Below are positions 43,467 through 51,777 of a DNA stretch of 64,000 bases, in pieces. This DNA comes from an uncultured Parabacteroides sp. (GTDB taxonomy: Bacteria > Bacteroidota > Bacteroidia > Bacteroidales > Tannerellaceae), in the NCBI GenBank assembly GCA_910577325.1, contig CAJTMR010000016.1, positions 19,476-83,475 of the forward strand, read 5' to 3'. Made by a program: the position numbers and the translations under genes. Positions within the stretch are counted from its first letter, which is position 1. The number at the start of each line of letters is the position of its first letter. The notes beneath the pieces were generated by a model, which saw only the letters and a program-made list of their open reading frames with translations, did not search any database and had not been told where the DNA came from.

Positions 43467-44291
43467 ATGAAAACGTTTAATTGCTGGTTGATTGCAAATG
43501 TGTTGCCCTACGTCGTAGCTATAAGTTGTTATTTTGCTATAGGAGGCTTAGGTTTAAGAATGAATTGTTTTTCTTTTTGGGATTATTTTGTAGTATTTGG
43601 CTGTGGTGGTATTTTTTCCATCATAGTTATGATTTATACATATTGTAATATCGAGGAAGTTCTTTCTTGCCGTTTTATATGGGGAAACAGCAATGTGAGT
43701 ATATTCTCATTTTCTTTAATTTATACTCTTAGAAAAGGAATATTAGCGTTCCTTTTACCTGGGGCAATTTATTTTTCCATCTTTCTTTTTTCAATGGAGG
43801 ATAATAAGAATAATGAAACAGTAAAAGTTACTGAACAAGTAAAGGCAAATCCGAAACCATCTGTTTCAGAAAAGAAAGAAGCTAAAGATAAAGAGGTTGT
43901 AATGGTTTGCGAATATATTGAAAAAGGAGATTATTATATTTACCATCCTGAACAGTGTATGGCTCAGAATGATAATAATTTGGTATTCCTTTCAGAGAAT
44001 GGAATAAAGATCGAAACACTTTTCAATGAAAGTGAATCGTTGGATATTCATTATCAGAATGGAATAAAACATAATGAAGAGTGTGGGTGGAACACGACTT
44101 ACAAACATCGTTCAAAGGCGGGTTATTTTTTATCCGGAAAGAATTCGGACGGGATTATTTATTATCAGAAAACTGTAAAAAAAGATTCCGGTAGTTATTA
44201 TACAATCCGAATTGAGTATCCGGAATCAGAAAAAGATTTTGGGGATCAATATATTAAATATTATATAAAGCGTTTTCCTGAGCAACTATGA
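43467..44291 (+). CDS. Unknown membrane protein
   Basis: A 274-residue protein I do not recognise. Three to four hydrophobic segments occupy residues 1-115 (for example WLIANVLPYVVAISCYFAIG and KGILAFLLPGAIYFSIFLF). A lysine/glutamate-rich linker follows (about 120-150), then a soluble C-terminal domain rich in Y, N and K. Its DNA is clearly more AT-rich than the flanking housekeeping genes, and it stands next to a mobile element, both consistent with acquired DNA. It has its own promoter-like site. The N-terminal part loosely resembles small YIP1/DUF805-type membrane domains, but I would not assign it. Confidence 0.7.
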   Translation: MKTFNCWLIANVLPYVVAISCYFAIGGLGLRMNCFSFWDYFVVFGCGGIFSIIVMIYTYCNIEEVLSCRFIWGNSNVSIFSFSLIYTLRKGILAFLLPGAIYFSIFLFSMEDNKNNETVKVTEQVKANPKPSVSEKKEAKDKEVVMVCEYIEKGDYYIYHPEQCMAQNDNNLVFLSENGIKIETLFNESESLDIHYQNGIKHNEECGWNTTYKHRSKAGYFLSGKNSDGIIYYQKTVKKDSGSYYTIRIEYPESEKDFGDQYIKYYIKRFPEQL

Positions 44292-44403
44292 AAAAAAACG
44301 TTACCGCGCGAGGGGATCGGCTGACAGTCGTGCAAGCCGTGGCGATTCTTGGAAACTGTTTGAAAAAAGTACAAACCGCTTTCCAAGTCCGCGAATGATT
44401 TGT

Positions 44404-44411
44404 ACATTTGT
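44404..44411 (+). promoter_or_regulatory. Candidate -7 box for the tsaC unit
   Basis: TACATTTG fits TAnnTTTG and is 19 bases before the tsaC start; the mRNA leader would be very short. Confidence 0.45.
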
Positions 44412-44429
44412 GACATTATTTAAAAAACA

Positions 44430-44990
44430 ATGACAGAAGATATTCAAAAAGCCTGCGAAATCTTGCGGGCAGGAGGTATAATACTCTATCCTACAGATAC
44501 GATCTGGGGGATAGGTTGCGATGCGACCAATGAGAAAGCCGTACAAAAGGTGTACGAGTTGAAGAAGAGGATGGACAATAAGGCTATGTTGGTCCTGGTC
44601 GACAGCTCGGCAAAGTTGAGCATGTATGTGCCGGATATGCCCGATATCGCTTGGGATCTGATCGAGGTGGCCGACAAGCCGCTTACGATTATTTATCCTC
44701 ATGCAAAGAATTTGGCCGGCAATCTTTTGGGTGAGGACGGAAGTGTCGGTATCCGGGTGACGAACGAAGAGTTTTCCCGTAAACTGTGCGAGCGTTTCCG
44801 CAAGCCGTTGGTTTCTACCTCTGCGAACGTGAGCGGCGAACCTTCTCCTGGCAATTTCAGCGAGGTGTCGGACAGTGTTAAGAACGGGGTCGATTATATT
44901 GTGAAATATCGCCAGGATGATATGAGCAAGGCCAAGCCTTCCAATATCATCAAATTAGGAGACGGTGGCGTTGTTCAGATAATCAGGTAA
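44430..44990 (+). CDS. tsaC: L-threonylcarbamoyladenylate synthase
   Basis: A 186-residue YrdC-domain protein that makes threonylcarbamoyl-AMP from threonine, bicarbonate and ATP for the t6A modification of tRNAs reading ANN codons. Signatures are ILYPTDTIWGIGCDA with the following KKR, GSVGIRVTNEEF and PLVSTSANVSGEPSPGNF. It has only the YrdC domain, without the C-terminal Sua5 domain. One base separates it from the next gene, so it leads an operon ending with fmt. Confidence 0.95.
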   Translation: MTEDIQKACEILRAGGIILYPTDTIWGIGCDATNEKAVQKVYELKKRMDNKAMLVLVDSSAKLSMYVPDMPDIAWDLIEVADKPLTIIYPHAKNLAGNLLGEDGSVGIRVTNEEFSRKLCERFRKPLVSTSANVSGEPSPGNFSEVSDSVKNGVDYIVKYRQDDMSKAKPSNIIKLGDGGVVQIIR

Positions 44991-44991
44991 A

Positions 44992-46395
44992 ATGAAGAAA
45001 AGCAAGCAAGCAGGAAAATATATATTGTCGGATTTTATATCGGCTTCGGTTGCGTGGTTGTTATTCAATGTCCTTCGTTATGAAGTCTTGTTTGTCATTA
45101 ATGAGGGAACAGATAGCCTGTTTGACTATTTGCAGTATCCGGGTGTGCTTACCGGCCAGTTCGTCATTCCTTTTTTCTGGCTGGTGCTTTACTATTTTTC
45201 CGGATATTACAACAAACCGTTTGGAAAGTCTCGTCTCACCGAACTTTTCTCAACATTTATTACCGTGCTGGTCGGGACGATCTTCGTTTTCTTTGTTTTG
45301 TTGCTCGATGATATTCCCCGTTCGATCAACATCTATTATAAACTGTTCTTCGGTATGTTCGGCTTGCAGTTTTCCATTACCTATATCCCGCGTTTGCTGA
45401 TTACGCAAAGTGGAGTGAGGAAAATAAAGAACCGGGAATGGGCGATGAGCGTGTTGATTATCGGAGCGGGGGAGAAGGCCGTCCGTATCGCTCACGATTT
45501 GTATTGCCTGGGCTATGATATTTGCGGGTTTGTCTCGGAAGACGAGGGGACACCGGTCAAGGCCGACCGGAATCAGGTGTTGGGGACGGTAGGTGACATC
45601 CCGGTTTTGATGGAAAAAGAGAATGTGGATGAAATCGTTTTGGCCGTCGAGTCGAAGGACAATAAGGTGCTCTTGGGAATTCTTTATTCGCTTTACCGAT
45701 ATAAACGTCCGATAAAAGTGCTGGCGGACCGGTTCAATATGTTGTCCAAAATCCGCATCCGGACGATACGGGGAATCCCGTTGGTCGATGTGACGGACAA
45801 TAACTTTTCGTCTGCCGAACAGAACATAAAGCTCTTCTTGGATAAGTTTTGTTCCATCGTTGTGTTGCTGTTGTTTTCTCCCTTATTCGTTTATATTGCT
45901 TGGCGGGTGAAAAAAGATTCGCCGGGCCCTGTGTTTTTCTGTCAGGAGCGGGTCGGTTATCTCGGGCAGTCGTTTCTGATGTACAAGTTCCGCACCATGT
46001 ATGTCAATGCAGAAGAGAACGGTCCGTTGCTTGCATCGGAAGATGATTGCCGCATAACGCCTTTCGGGCGCATCATGCGGAAGTACCGGTTGGACGAATT
46101 ACCGCAGTTCTGGAACGTGCTGAAAGGCGATATGTCGTTGGTCGGGCCACGTCCGGAACGGAAATATTTTATAGACAAAATCGTGAAGACGGCGCCTTAT
46201 TATTATCTGTTGCACAATGTCCGTCCAGGCATTACCTCGTTGGGGATGGTGAAATACGGTTATGCGGACAGTGTAGCAAAGATGGTGGAGCGTATGGAAT
46301 ATGATATATTATATTACGAAAATATGTCGTTGGTTTTGGACCTGACAATTCTGATCTATACGGTTAAAACCGTAATTACGGGTAAAGGCATTTAA
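44992..46395 (+). CDS. Polyprenyl-phosphate sugar-1-phosphate transferase (WcaJ/WbaP-like)
   Basis: A 467-residue membrane enzyme that begins surface-polysaccharide synthesis by moving a sugar-1-phosphate to undecaprenyl phosphate. There are four to five N-terminal membrane helices, a central NAD-fold-like domain (VLIIGAGEKAVRIAHDLY) and a C-terminal catalytic domain. The latter has one membrane helix, KKDSPGPVFFCQERVGYLG, KFRTMYVNAE, KYRLDELPQFWNVLKGDMS and VGPRPE. The sugar is not predictable. No glycosyltransferase cluster follows, so this copy is an isolated initiating enzyme in a housekeeping operon. Confidence 0.92.
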   Translation: MKKSKQAGKYILSDFISASVAWLLFNVLRYEVLFVINEGTDSLFDYLQYPGVLTGQFVIPFFWLVLYYFSGYYNKPFGKSRLTELFSTFITVLVGTIFVFFVLLLDDIPRSINIYYKLFFGMFGLQFSITYIPRLLITQSGVRKIKNREWAMSVLIIGAGEKAVRIAHDLYCLGYDICGFVSEDEGTPVKADRNQVLGTVGDIPVLMEKENVDEIVLAVESKDNKVLLGILYSLYRYKRPIKVLADRFNMLSKIRIRTIRGIPLVDVTDNNFSSAEQNIKLFLDKFCSIVVLLLFSPLFVYIAWRVKKDSPGPVFFCQERVGYLGQSFLMYKFRTMYVNAEENGPLLASEDDCRITPFGRIMRKYRLDELPQFWNVLKGDMSLVGPRPERKYFIDKIVKTAPYYYLLHNVRPGITSLGMVKYGYADSVAKMVERMEYDILYYENMSLVLDLTILIYTVKTVITGKGI

Positions 46396-46431
46396 GGAAT
46401 TATAAATTAAGAATTTAAAAAGTTATAGATT

Positions 46432-48219
46432 ATGAAGGATGATTTTCAATTTTTTTATCGGTTCCTGTTATGGCGGGACAAGCATATAAAAGAAAAGCAT
46501 TTCATATTGATCGTTAGCTTTCTGGTCGGTCTTTGTACGGCGGCAGCGGCTATTATACTGAAGACGATCATTCATTTCATACAACATCTTCTGACCGGCA
46601 ATTTCAATCTGGATGGGGCGAATTACCTGTATCTGCTCTATCCGGTGATCGGTATCCTGCTTGCCGGTTTGTTTGTGAAATATGTCGTACGGGATGATAT
46701 CAGCCACGGGGTGACGAAGATTCTTTATGCCATTTCCCAACGGAAGAGTCGTATCAAGCCCCATAATACTTGGACATCCATTGTTGCCAGTTCCGTCACC
46801 ATCGGCTTCGGCGGGTCGGTCGGGGCGGAGGCGCCTATCGTCTTGACGGGAGCGGCGATCGGTTCCAACCTGGGCCGTCTGTTCCGCATGGAGCAAAAGA
46901 CCTTGATGCTGTTGGTCGGTTGCGGTGCGGCCGGAGCGATTGCCGGTATTTTCAAGGCGCCGATTGCCGGCGTGGTGTTTGTGGTGGAAGTATTGTTGCT
47001 TGACTTGACGATGACGTCGGTACTGCCTTTGCTTATCACTTCGGTGACGGCTGCGACCGTTTCCTATATCTTTACGGGTACGGAGGCGATGTTCCCGTTC
47101 TCGCAGACCGAAGCGTTTGTGATCGAGCGTATTCCATACGTGCTGCTGCTTGGCGTCTTCTGCGGTTTGGTGTCTCTCTATTTTACCAAGGTCATGAACC
47201 GGGTCGAGGGTATGTACCGGAATTTGAATAGTTACTGGAAGAAGTTCGTGGTCGGAGGAATCATGCTGAGTGTGCTGATTTTCATCTTCCCGCCGCTTTA
47301 CGGCGAAGGTTATGATACGATTTCGTCTTTGTTGGACGGGCAATTTTCCCATATAATGGATAAAAGTATGTTCTATAGCCTGAACGATACTTATTGGGGA
47401 TTGCAGATATTCCTTATGCTGATCCTGTTGTTCAAGGTCTTTGCTTCGAGCGCGACGAATGCCGGGGGCGGTTGTGGTGGTATATTTGCTCCCAGTTTGT
47501 ATTTGGGATGTATTGCCGGATTTGTGTTTGCGCATGCATCCAACTATTTCCCTTTTACGATGTATCTGTCGGAAAAGAATTTTGCCTTGTTGGGAATGGC
47601 GGGTATCATGTCCGGTGTCATGCACGCGCCGTTGACCGGGGTTTTCCTGATTGCCGAACTGACCGGGGGATATGCCCTTTTTCTTCCGCTGATGATCGTG
47701 TCCGTGAGTTCTTATATCACGATCAAGATGTTTCTTCCGCACAGTATCTATTCGATGCGTCTGGCACAGAAAGGTGAGTTGCTTACCCATCATAAGGACC
47801 GTGCCGTGTTGACATTGCTCAATACCGACGGTGTGATCGAGCGTGATTTCCTGACCGTATCACCCGAAATGTCTTTGGGAGATGTGGTGAAGGTCATTGC
47901 CAGAAGCGGGCGGAATACGTTTCCGGTTATCGACGAACGGGGAATCTTGTTGGGGCTTGTTTTGTTGGACAATATCCGGAACATTATGTTCCGTCCGGAG
48001 TTATACAACCGCTTCCACGTGTCCAAGTTCATGGTCTCGGCTCCCGCCAAGATTCAGGTAGGGACATCTATGGAGCAGATCATGCGTGTCTTTGACGATA
48101 CGAAAGCTTGGAACCTGCCGGTTGTGGACGAGGAAGGACGTTACATCGGCTTTATGTCCAAATCGAAGATATTTAATTCATACCGCGAAGTGCTGGTTGA
48201 AAACTTTTCAGGAGATTAA
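46432..48219 (+). CDS. ClC-family chloride channel/antiporter with C-terminal CBS domains
   Basis: A 595-residue protein with about 16-18 helical segments and the ClC filter regions: GFGGSVGAEAPIVLTGAA (the gating glutamate is in GAEAP), GAAGAIAGIFKAPIAGVVF and GGGCGGIFAPSLYLG. Two CBS domains occupy about residues 460-590 (LTVSPEMSLGDVVKVI and MVSAPAKIQVGTSMEQI), which often bind adenine nucleotides and gate the pore. The gating Glu suggests a Cl-/H+ exchanger rather than a channel, but this is inference. It ends three bases before fmt. Confidence 0.93.
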   Translation: MKDDFQFFYRFLLWRDKHIKEKHFILIVSFLVGLCTAAAAIILKTIIHFIQHLLTGNFNLDGANYLYLLYPVIGILLAGLFVKYVVRDDISHGVTKILYAISQRKSRIKPHNTWTSIVASSVTIGFGGSVGAEAPIVLTGAAIGSNLGRLFRMEQKTLMLLVGCGAAGAIAGIFKAPIAGVVFVVEVLLLDLTMTSVLPLLITSVTAATVSYIFTGTEAMFPFSQTEAFVIERIPYVLLLGVFCGLVSLYFTKVMNRVEGMYRNLNSYWKKFVVGGIMLSVLIFIFPPLYGEGYDTISSLLDGQFSHIMDKSMFYSLNDTYWGLQIFLMLILLFKVFASSATNAGGGCGGIFAPSLYLGCIAGFVFAHASNYFPFTMYLSEKNFALLGMAGIMSGVMHAPLTGVFLIAELTGGYALFLPLMIVSVSSYITIKMFLPHSIYSMRLAQKGELLTHHKDRAVLTLLNTDGVIERDFLTVSPEMSLGDVVKVIARSGRNTFPVIDERGILLGLVLLDNIRNIMFRPELYNRFHVSKFMVSAPAKIQVGTSMEQIMRVFDDTKAWNLPVVDEEGRYIGFMSKSKIFNSYREVLVENFSGD

Positions 48220-48222
48220 AAA

Positions 48223-49197
48223 ATGAAGAAAGAAGATTTACGAATCGTTTATATGGGTACTCCCGACTTTGCCGTGGAGAGCCTGCGTGCCTTGGTTGAA
48301 GGCGGATATAATATAGTAGGAGTGATTACGATGCCGGACAAGCCGGTCGGCCGCCATGGCAGTGTATTGCAGGCAAGTCCCGTGAAGCAATATGCCTTGT
48401 CGGAGGGATTGCCCGTGCTTCAACCCGAAAGATTGAAGGATGAGGCTTTTCTTTCCGAGTTGCGTGCTTTGAAGGCGGACTTGCAGATTGTCGTCGCTTT
48501 CCGTATGCTGCCGGAGGTGGTCTGGAATATGCCTCGCCTGGGGACGTTCAACCTCCATGCCTCTTTGCTTCCCCAGTACAGGGGGGCGGCGCCTATCAAC
48601 TGGGCGGTGATCAACGGAGATACGGAAACCGGTGTGACGACCTTTTTCCTGACTCATGAGATCGACACGGGGAAAATCATCCGTCGGAAGTCTCTGCCCA
48701 TTGCCGATACGGATGATGTGGGCACTGTCCATGATTCCCTGATGACAATGGGAGCCGGGTTGGTATTGGAAACCGTCGATCTGTTGTTGGAAGGAAAAAC
48801 GGATGCCGTTTCGCAGGAGGAATTTTATAAAGATCCTTCCGAACTTCGTCCTGCTCCGAAGATTTTCAAAGAAACTTGCCGTATCGACTGGCATCAACCG
48901 GTGAAAAAGATTTATGACTTTATTCGCGGTCTGTCTCCCTATCCGGCAGCTTGGACCGAGATCGTTTCTACGGAAGGCGTGCGTACCACGCTGAAGATTT
49001 ATCAGGCCGAGAAACATCCTGTCGCGCATGAACTTCCCGTCGGAACCATCCGGACCGACCGTAAAAGCTATATCGACGTCGCCGTGGAAGACGGATACTT
49101 GCGTTTGCTGTCTGTTCAACTGGCCGGTAAGAAACGTTTGCCTGTGGCCGACTTCCTGAACGGGTTCAAGCAGATAGGAGACTATAAAGTGGATTGA
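48223..49197 (+). CDS. fmt: Methionyl-tRNA formyltransferase
   Basis: A 324-residue enzyme that formylates initiator Met-tRNA. The N-terminal formyltransferase domain has HASLLPQYRGAAPINW and DTGKIIRRK, with the 10-formyl-THF site; the C-terminal OB-fold domain begins near APKIFKETCRIDW with RGLSPYPAAWT. It closes the tsaC operon; fhs, which supplies formyl-THF, is in the same window but in a separate unit. Confidence 0.97.
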   Translation: MKKEDLRIVYMGTPDFAVESLRALVEGGYNIVGVITMPDKPVGRHGSVLQASPVKQYALSEGLPVLQPERLKDEAFLSELRALKADLQIVVAFRMLPEVVWNMPRLGTFNLHASLLPQYRGAAPINWAVINGDTETGVTTFFLTHEIDTGKIIRRKSLPIADTDDVGTVHDSLMTMGAGLVLETVDLLLEGKTDAVSQEEFYKDPSELRPAPKIFKETCRIDWHQPVKKIYDFIRGLSPYPAAWTEIVSTEGVRTTLKIYQAEKHPVAHELPVGTIRTDRKSYIDVAVEDGYLRLLSVQLAGKKRLPVADFLNGFKQIGDYKVD

Positions 49198-49205
49198 TGA
49201 ATAAA

Positions 49206-49266
49206 GAGGAGCATGCCACTGTTTGATGACATATCAGATAAGCGAAAACAGTGGCATGCTTCCTCG
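49206..49266. terminator. Bidirectional terminator between fmt and the DJ-1 gene
   Basis: GAGGAGCATGCCACTGTTT (49206-49224) pairs with its near-complement at 49246-49265, leaving a loop of about 20 bases. The two genes converge here. Confidence 0.75.
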
Positions 49267-49268
49267 TC

Positions 49269-49952
49269 TTAATTTTTAGGGAACAAGGTGCAGAATCCCT
49301 GTTTGTTGAACTGATAGTACATTTCGACGCGTTCCGGCGTGTCGTTTTCAAGTAATAAAAGCAGTTCTTTTGCAAACTCAAGGGTTGCCGAGCCGTTTGC
49401 CGTCACCCTGTTTTTGTCGCTGACCGCTTGCGCATGGATGTAGCCGTCAGGATTGGTATAGTTCTCACCTCCCCATAGTTTCAATTGTTCCAAACCATTG
49501 CCGGTATGCTTGACGTCGTTGAGGAACCCGCACTTTGCCATAAACGAAGATCCATTGCAGATAGCACCTACAATCTTGCCTTTTTCGAGGGCCTGCTTGA
49601 CTATTGGCACGACCTGTTCCGCTACAGGCGTGCTCCATCCGAAGCCGCCGATCAGCACCAGCGCCGCATAATCATCGGGCATAGTGTCGAATGAATAATC
49701 CGGCAAGGTGCGGAACCCGCCGATTGATTTTACAGGCTCCATTGTCGGGGCAACCACTTTATTGACATACTTCGGATTCTCTTTCAGTGCAAATTCATCG
49801 GAAGCGATGGCTTGTGAGAGATATACAATCTCGTGTGCCGCATAATCCGGCAGTAGGATATATAGGATTTCGTTACTCATGCTCTCATTTCTTCCGGCGT
49901 TTTTGTTGTCAGTCAGGGGCATTCCGCAGCTCTGACAGAATTCTTGTTCCAT
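49269..49952 (-). CDS. DJ-1/PfpI-family protein with a short zinc-ribbon-like N-terminus
   Basis: A 227-residue protein. Residues about 27-215 are a DJ-1/PfpI fold: EILYILLPDYAAHEIVYLS, LVLIGGFGW and the nucleophile elbow GAICNGSSFMA. Members act as glyoxalases, deglycases, chaperones or proteases. The first 20 residues (MEQEFCQSCGMPLTDN) match only the opening CxxC of the zinc-ribbon domain found in many Bacteroidetes proteins; the second cysteine pair is missing. If translation starts at Met25 (MSNEILYILL) the ribbon is lost altogether, so the start is uncertain. Confidence 0.75.
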   Translation of the reverse strand: MEQEFCQSCGMPLTDNKNAGRNESMSNEILYILLPDYAAHEIVYLSQAIASDEFALKENPKYVNKVVAPTMEPVKSIGGFRTLPDYSFDTMPDDYAALVLIGGFGWSTPVAEQVVPIVKQALEKGKIVGAICNGSSFMAKCGFLNDVKHTGNGLEQLKLWGGENYTNPDGYIHAQAVSDKNRVTANGSATLEFAKELLLLLENDTPERVEMYYQFNKQGFCTLFPKN

Positions 49953-50063
49953 ATCGTTTTCTTTTTTGCCCGTCAGTCCAACAGGGGCAGGTTCTTAAAG
50001 GCAGAGGCGCGGACTGTAACGCCACATCTTAAACGAAGGTTGTAGGAAACCACAATCTGATCA

Positions 50064-50071
50064 CAAAGTTA
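50064..50071 (-). promoter_or_regulatory. Candidate -7 box for the DJ-1 gene
   Basis: On the minus strand the bases read TAACTTTG (TAnnTTTG), 112 bases before the start. No -33 element was found. Confidence 0.3.
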
Positions 50072-50232
50072 TTCAATTTCGATGATAATCTCTTGCTTTT
50101 TCTTTGCTTGTTTGATGCTTTATTTTGTTAATGATCCCTGTTCCTGTGATGTCCGGCATAGGCGTAAAGCCAAACCGCTTTTTGCCTAAGTATCCGAAAG
50201 AAAAGTCGCACCATGCTACCTGCAATTAGGAA

Positions 50233-50320
50233 GTTTCATCAATAGAAACCATTTGTTTCATTGCGTAAAACCAAAAGTTTCATTGTTAGAAACTAAAAGT
50301 TCCAACATTTGAAACTGCTT
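50233..50320. repeat. Four palindromic units with an exact 22-bp period
   Basis: Units begin at 50233, 50255, 50277 and 50299. Each is GTTTCAT or GTTCCAA, five variable bases, then GAAAC or similar, then a C/TAAAA-like linker. Each unit is an imperfect palindrome (GTTTC...GAAAC). They fill most of the gap between the MATE gene's stop (50360) and the DJ-1 promoter; the rest of 49953-50232 holds no gene I can support. Confidence 0.7.
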
Positions 50321-50359
50321 GGAACTCTGAAACCCGCTTGCAGAGCGGATTGTGTTTTT

Positions 50360-51718
50360 TCACAGGATGGTGGCGGATTGTTTGGCCGATTTCAGTTTTC
50401 GGTAGACATATACGAATGCCGGGACGAGGAACAGGTCGGCAGCTATCCAAGCTGCCGGATCGCCATAGCAAACGGCCAGAAATCCGAATACCGGCACGGC
50501 ATATAGGCTGACCAGCGTGCGGGCGATCATTTCAGACACTCCTGAAAACATCGCCAAGTTGGTGTATCCTGCGCCCTGTATGGTGTAGCGCAGGATACAG
50601 AGCAGCCCCAACACCGGGAAGAAATAGCAGGAAGCATGAAGGAAAAGCACCGTGTTGTCGAGTATTTCCGTTTCCGAAGCGTCTACAAACAACAGCGATA
50701 TTTTGTCGGAAGCCAACAACAAGAGGGCAGACGTGCAGGCGGCGTAGGCCAACATCATCAGCGAGCTGGCTTTGATTCCCTGCCAAATGCGTTCGGGTTT
50801 CCCGGCTCCGTAGTTTTGCCCCGCATAGGTGGCCATCGCGATGCCCAAGCTTTCGAAGGCGCAGATAAAGAACATCTTGATCCGCATGGCGGCTGTGAAT
50901 GCGGCTACACAAGCCGTTCCCAATGCGTTGTTGGCACTTTGGAGCATGATGCTGCCGATCGCCGTAATGGAGAATTGAAGTCCCATCGGCACTCCGATGT
51001 ACAGGAGGTTTTTGGCTAAGGGAAGGCGAAATTTCCGGTCGTCGGCCGTTCCTCTTAAGATCGGGAAATGCTTGTACATGTAAAAGTAGCAGAGAACTGC
51101 CGACACGCCTTGCGATATGACCGTGGCGATACCGGCTCCCAACACGCCCCATCCTGACACAAGAATGCAGAACAGGTCAAGCAGGATGTTCAATACGGTA
51201 GAGAAAAGCAGGAACCAGAAAGGCGTCTTGCTGTCACCGAGCGCGCGTATGATGCTGGAAAGCAGGTTGTAGAAGAACGTACAAGGTACTCCGATGAACG
51301 TTACGAGCAGGTAATAGTAAGCTCCGTGAAAAATTGCTTCCGGTGTCTGCATATTCCGCAGGATATCGGCACAATACACACTTGTCAGGACTGCAATGGC
51401 GACCGACATCAGGGCGGCTAATTGCAAACCGACCGTCACGTACCGCCGCATGGTCTTGTAATCCTTTGCCCCGAATTTCTGTGCTACCGGAATCCCGAAC
51501 CCGCAACAGCACCCGTTGCAGAACCCTAAGATCAGAAACACGACCGAAGTGCTTGCTCCGATCGCCGCCAGATCATTGATCCCCAAAAATTTCCCGACGA
51601 TCGCGGCATCTACAAGCGAATAGGTTTGTTGCAATATGTTTCCCAGCAACAACGGGAAAGTGAAATTGAGAATAAGCGGCAGGGGAGCCCCTGCCGTCAT
51701 TTCTTTGGTTGTAGCCAT
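50360..51718 (-). CDS. MATE-family efflux transporter
   Basis: A 452-residue inner-membrane protein with twelve hydrophobic segments in two related halves. Family-typical stretches include PLLLGNILQQTYSLVDAAIVG, GIPVAQKFGAKDYKTMRRYV, LLSSIIRALGDSKTPFW and GQNYGAGKPERIWQG. MATE proteins export drugs and metabolites using Na+ or H+ gradients. Substrate not predictable. It lies 59 bases after maeB on the same strand, so it may share its transcript. Confidence 0.93.
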   Translation of the reverse strand: MATTKEMTAGAPLPLILNFTFPLLLGNILQQTYSLVDAAIVGKFLGINDLAAIGASTSVVFLILGFCNGCCCGFGIPVAQKFGAKDYKTMRRYVTVGLQLAALMSVAIAVLTSVYCADILRNMQTPEAIFHGAYYYLLVTFIGVPCTFFYNLLSSIIRALGDSKTPFWFLLFSTVLNILLDLFCILVSGWGVLGAGIATVISQGVSAVLCYFYMYKHFPILRGTADDRKFRLPLAKNLLYIGVPMGLQFSITAIGSIMLQSANNALGTACVAAFTAAMRIKMFFICAFESLGIAMATYAGQNYGAGKPERIWQGIKASSLMMLAYAACTSALLLLASDKISLLFVDASETEILDNTVLFLHASCYFFPVLGLLCILRYTIQGAGYTNLAMFSGVSEMIARTLVSLYAVPVFGFLAVCYGDPAAWIAADLFLVPAFVYVYRKLKSAKQSATIL

Positions 51719-51777
51719 AATAAAGGTTTATGATTTGTCGTTTATGATTTTCCTGCGACGCGTGAATCATAAATTGT

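Noticed and set aside
46468..47793. 441-codon minus-strand open frame
   Set aside because: Antisense to the ClC channel gene; low-complexity R/H/Q-rich translation with no signal or domain.
50233..50320. CRISPR array
   Set aside because: Units are 22 bases in total with no constant repeat/variable spacer division, only four units, and no cas genes nearby.
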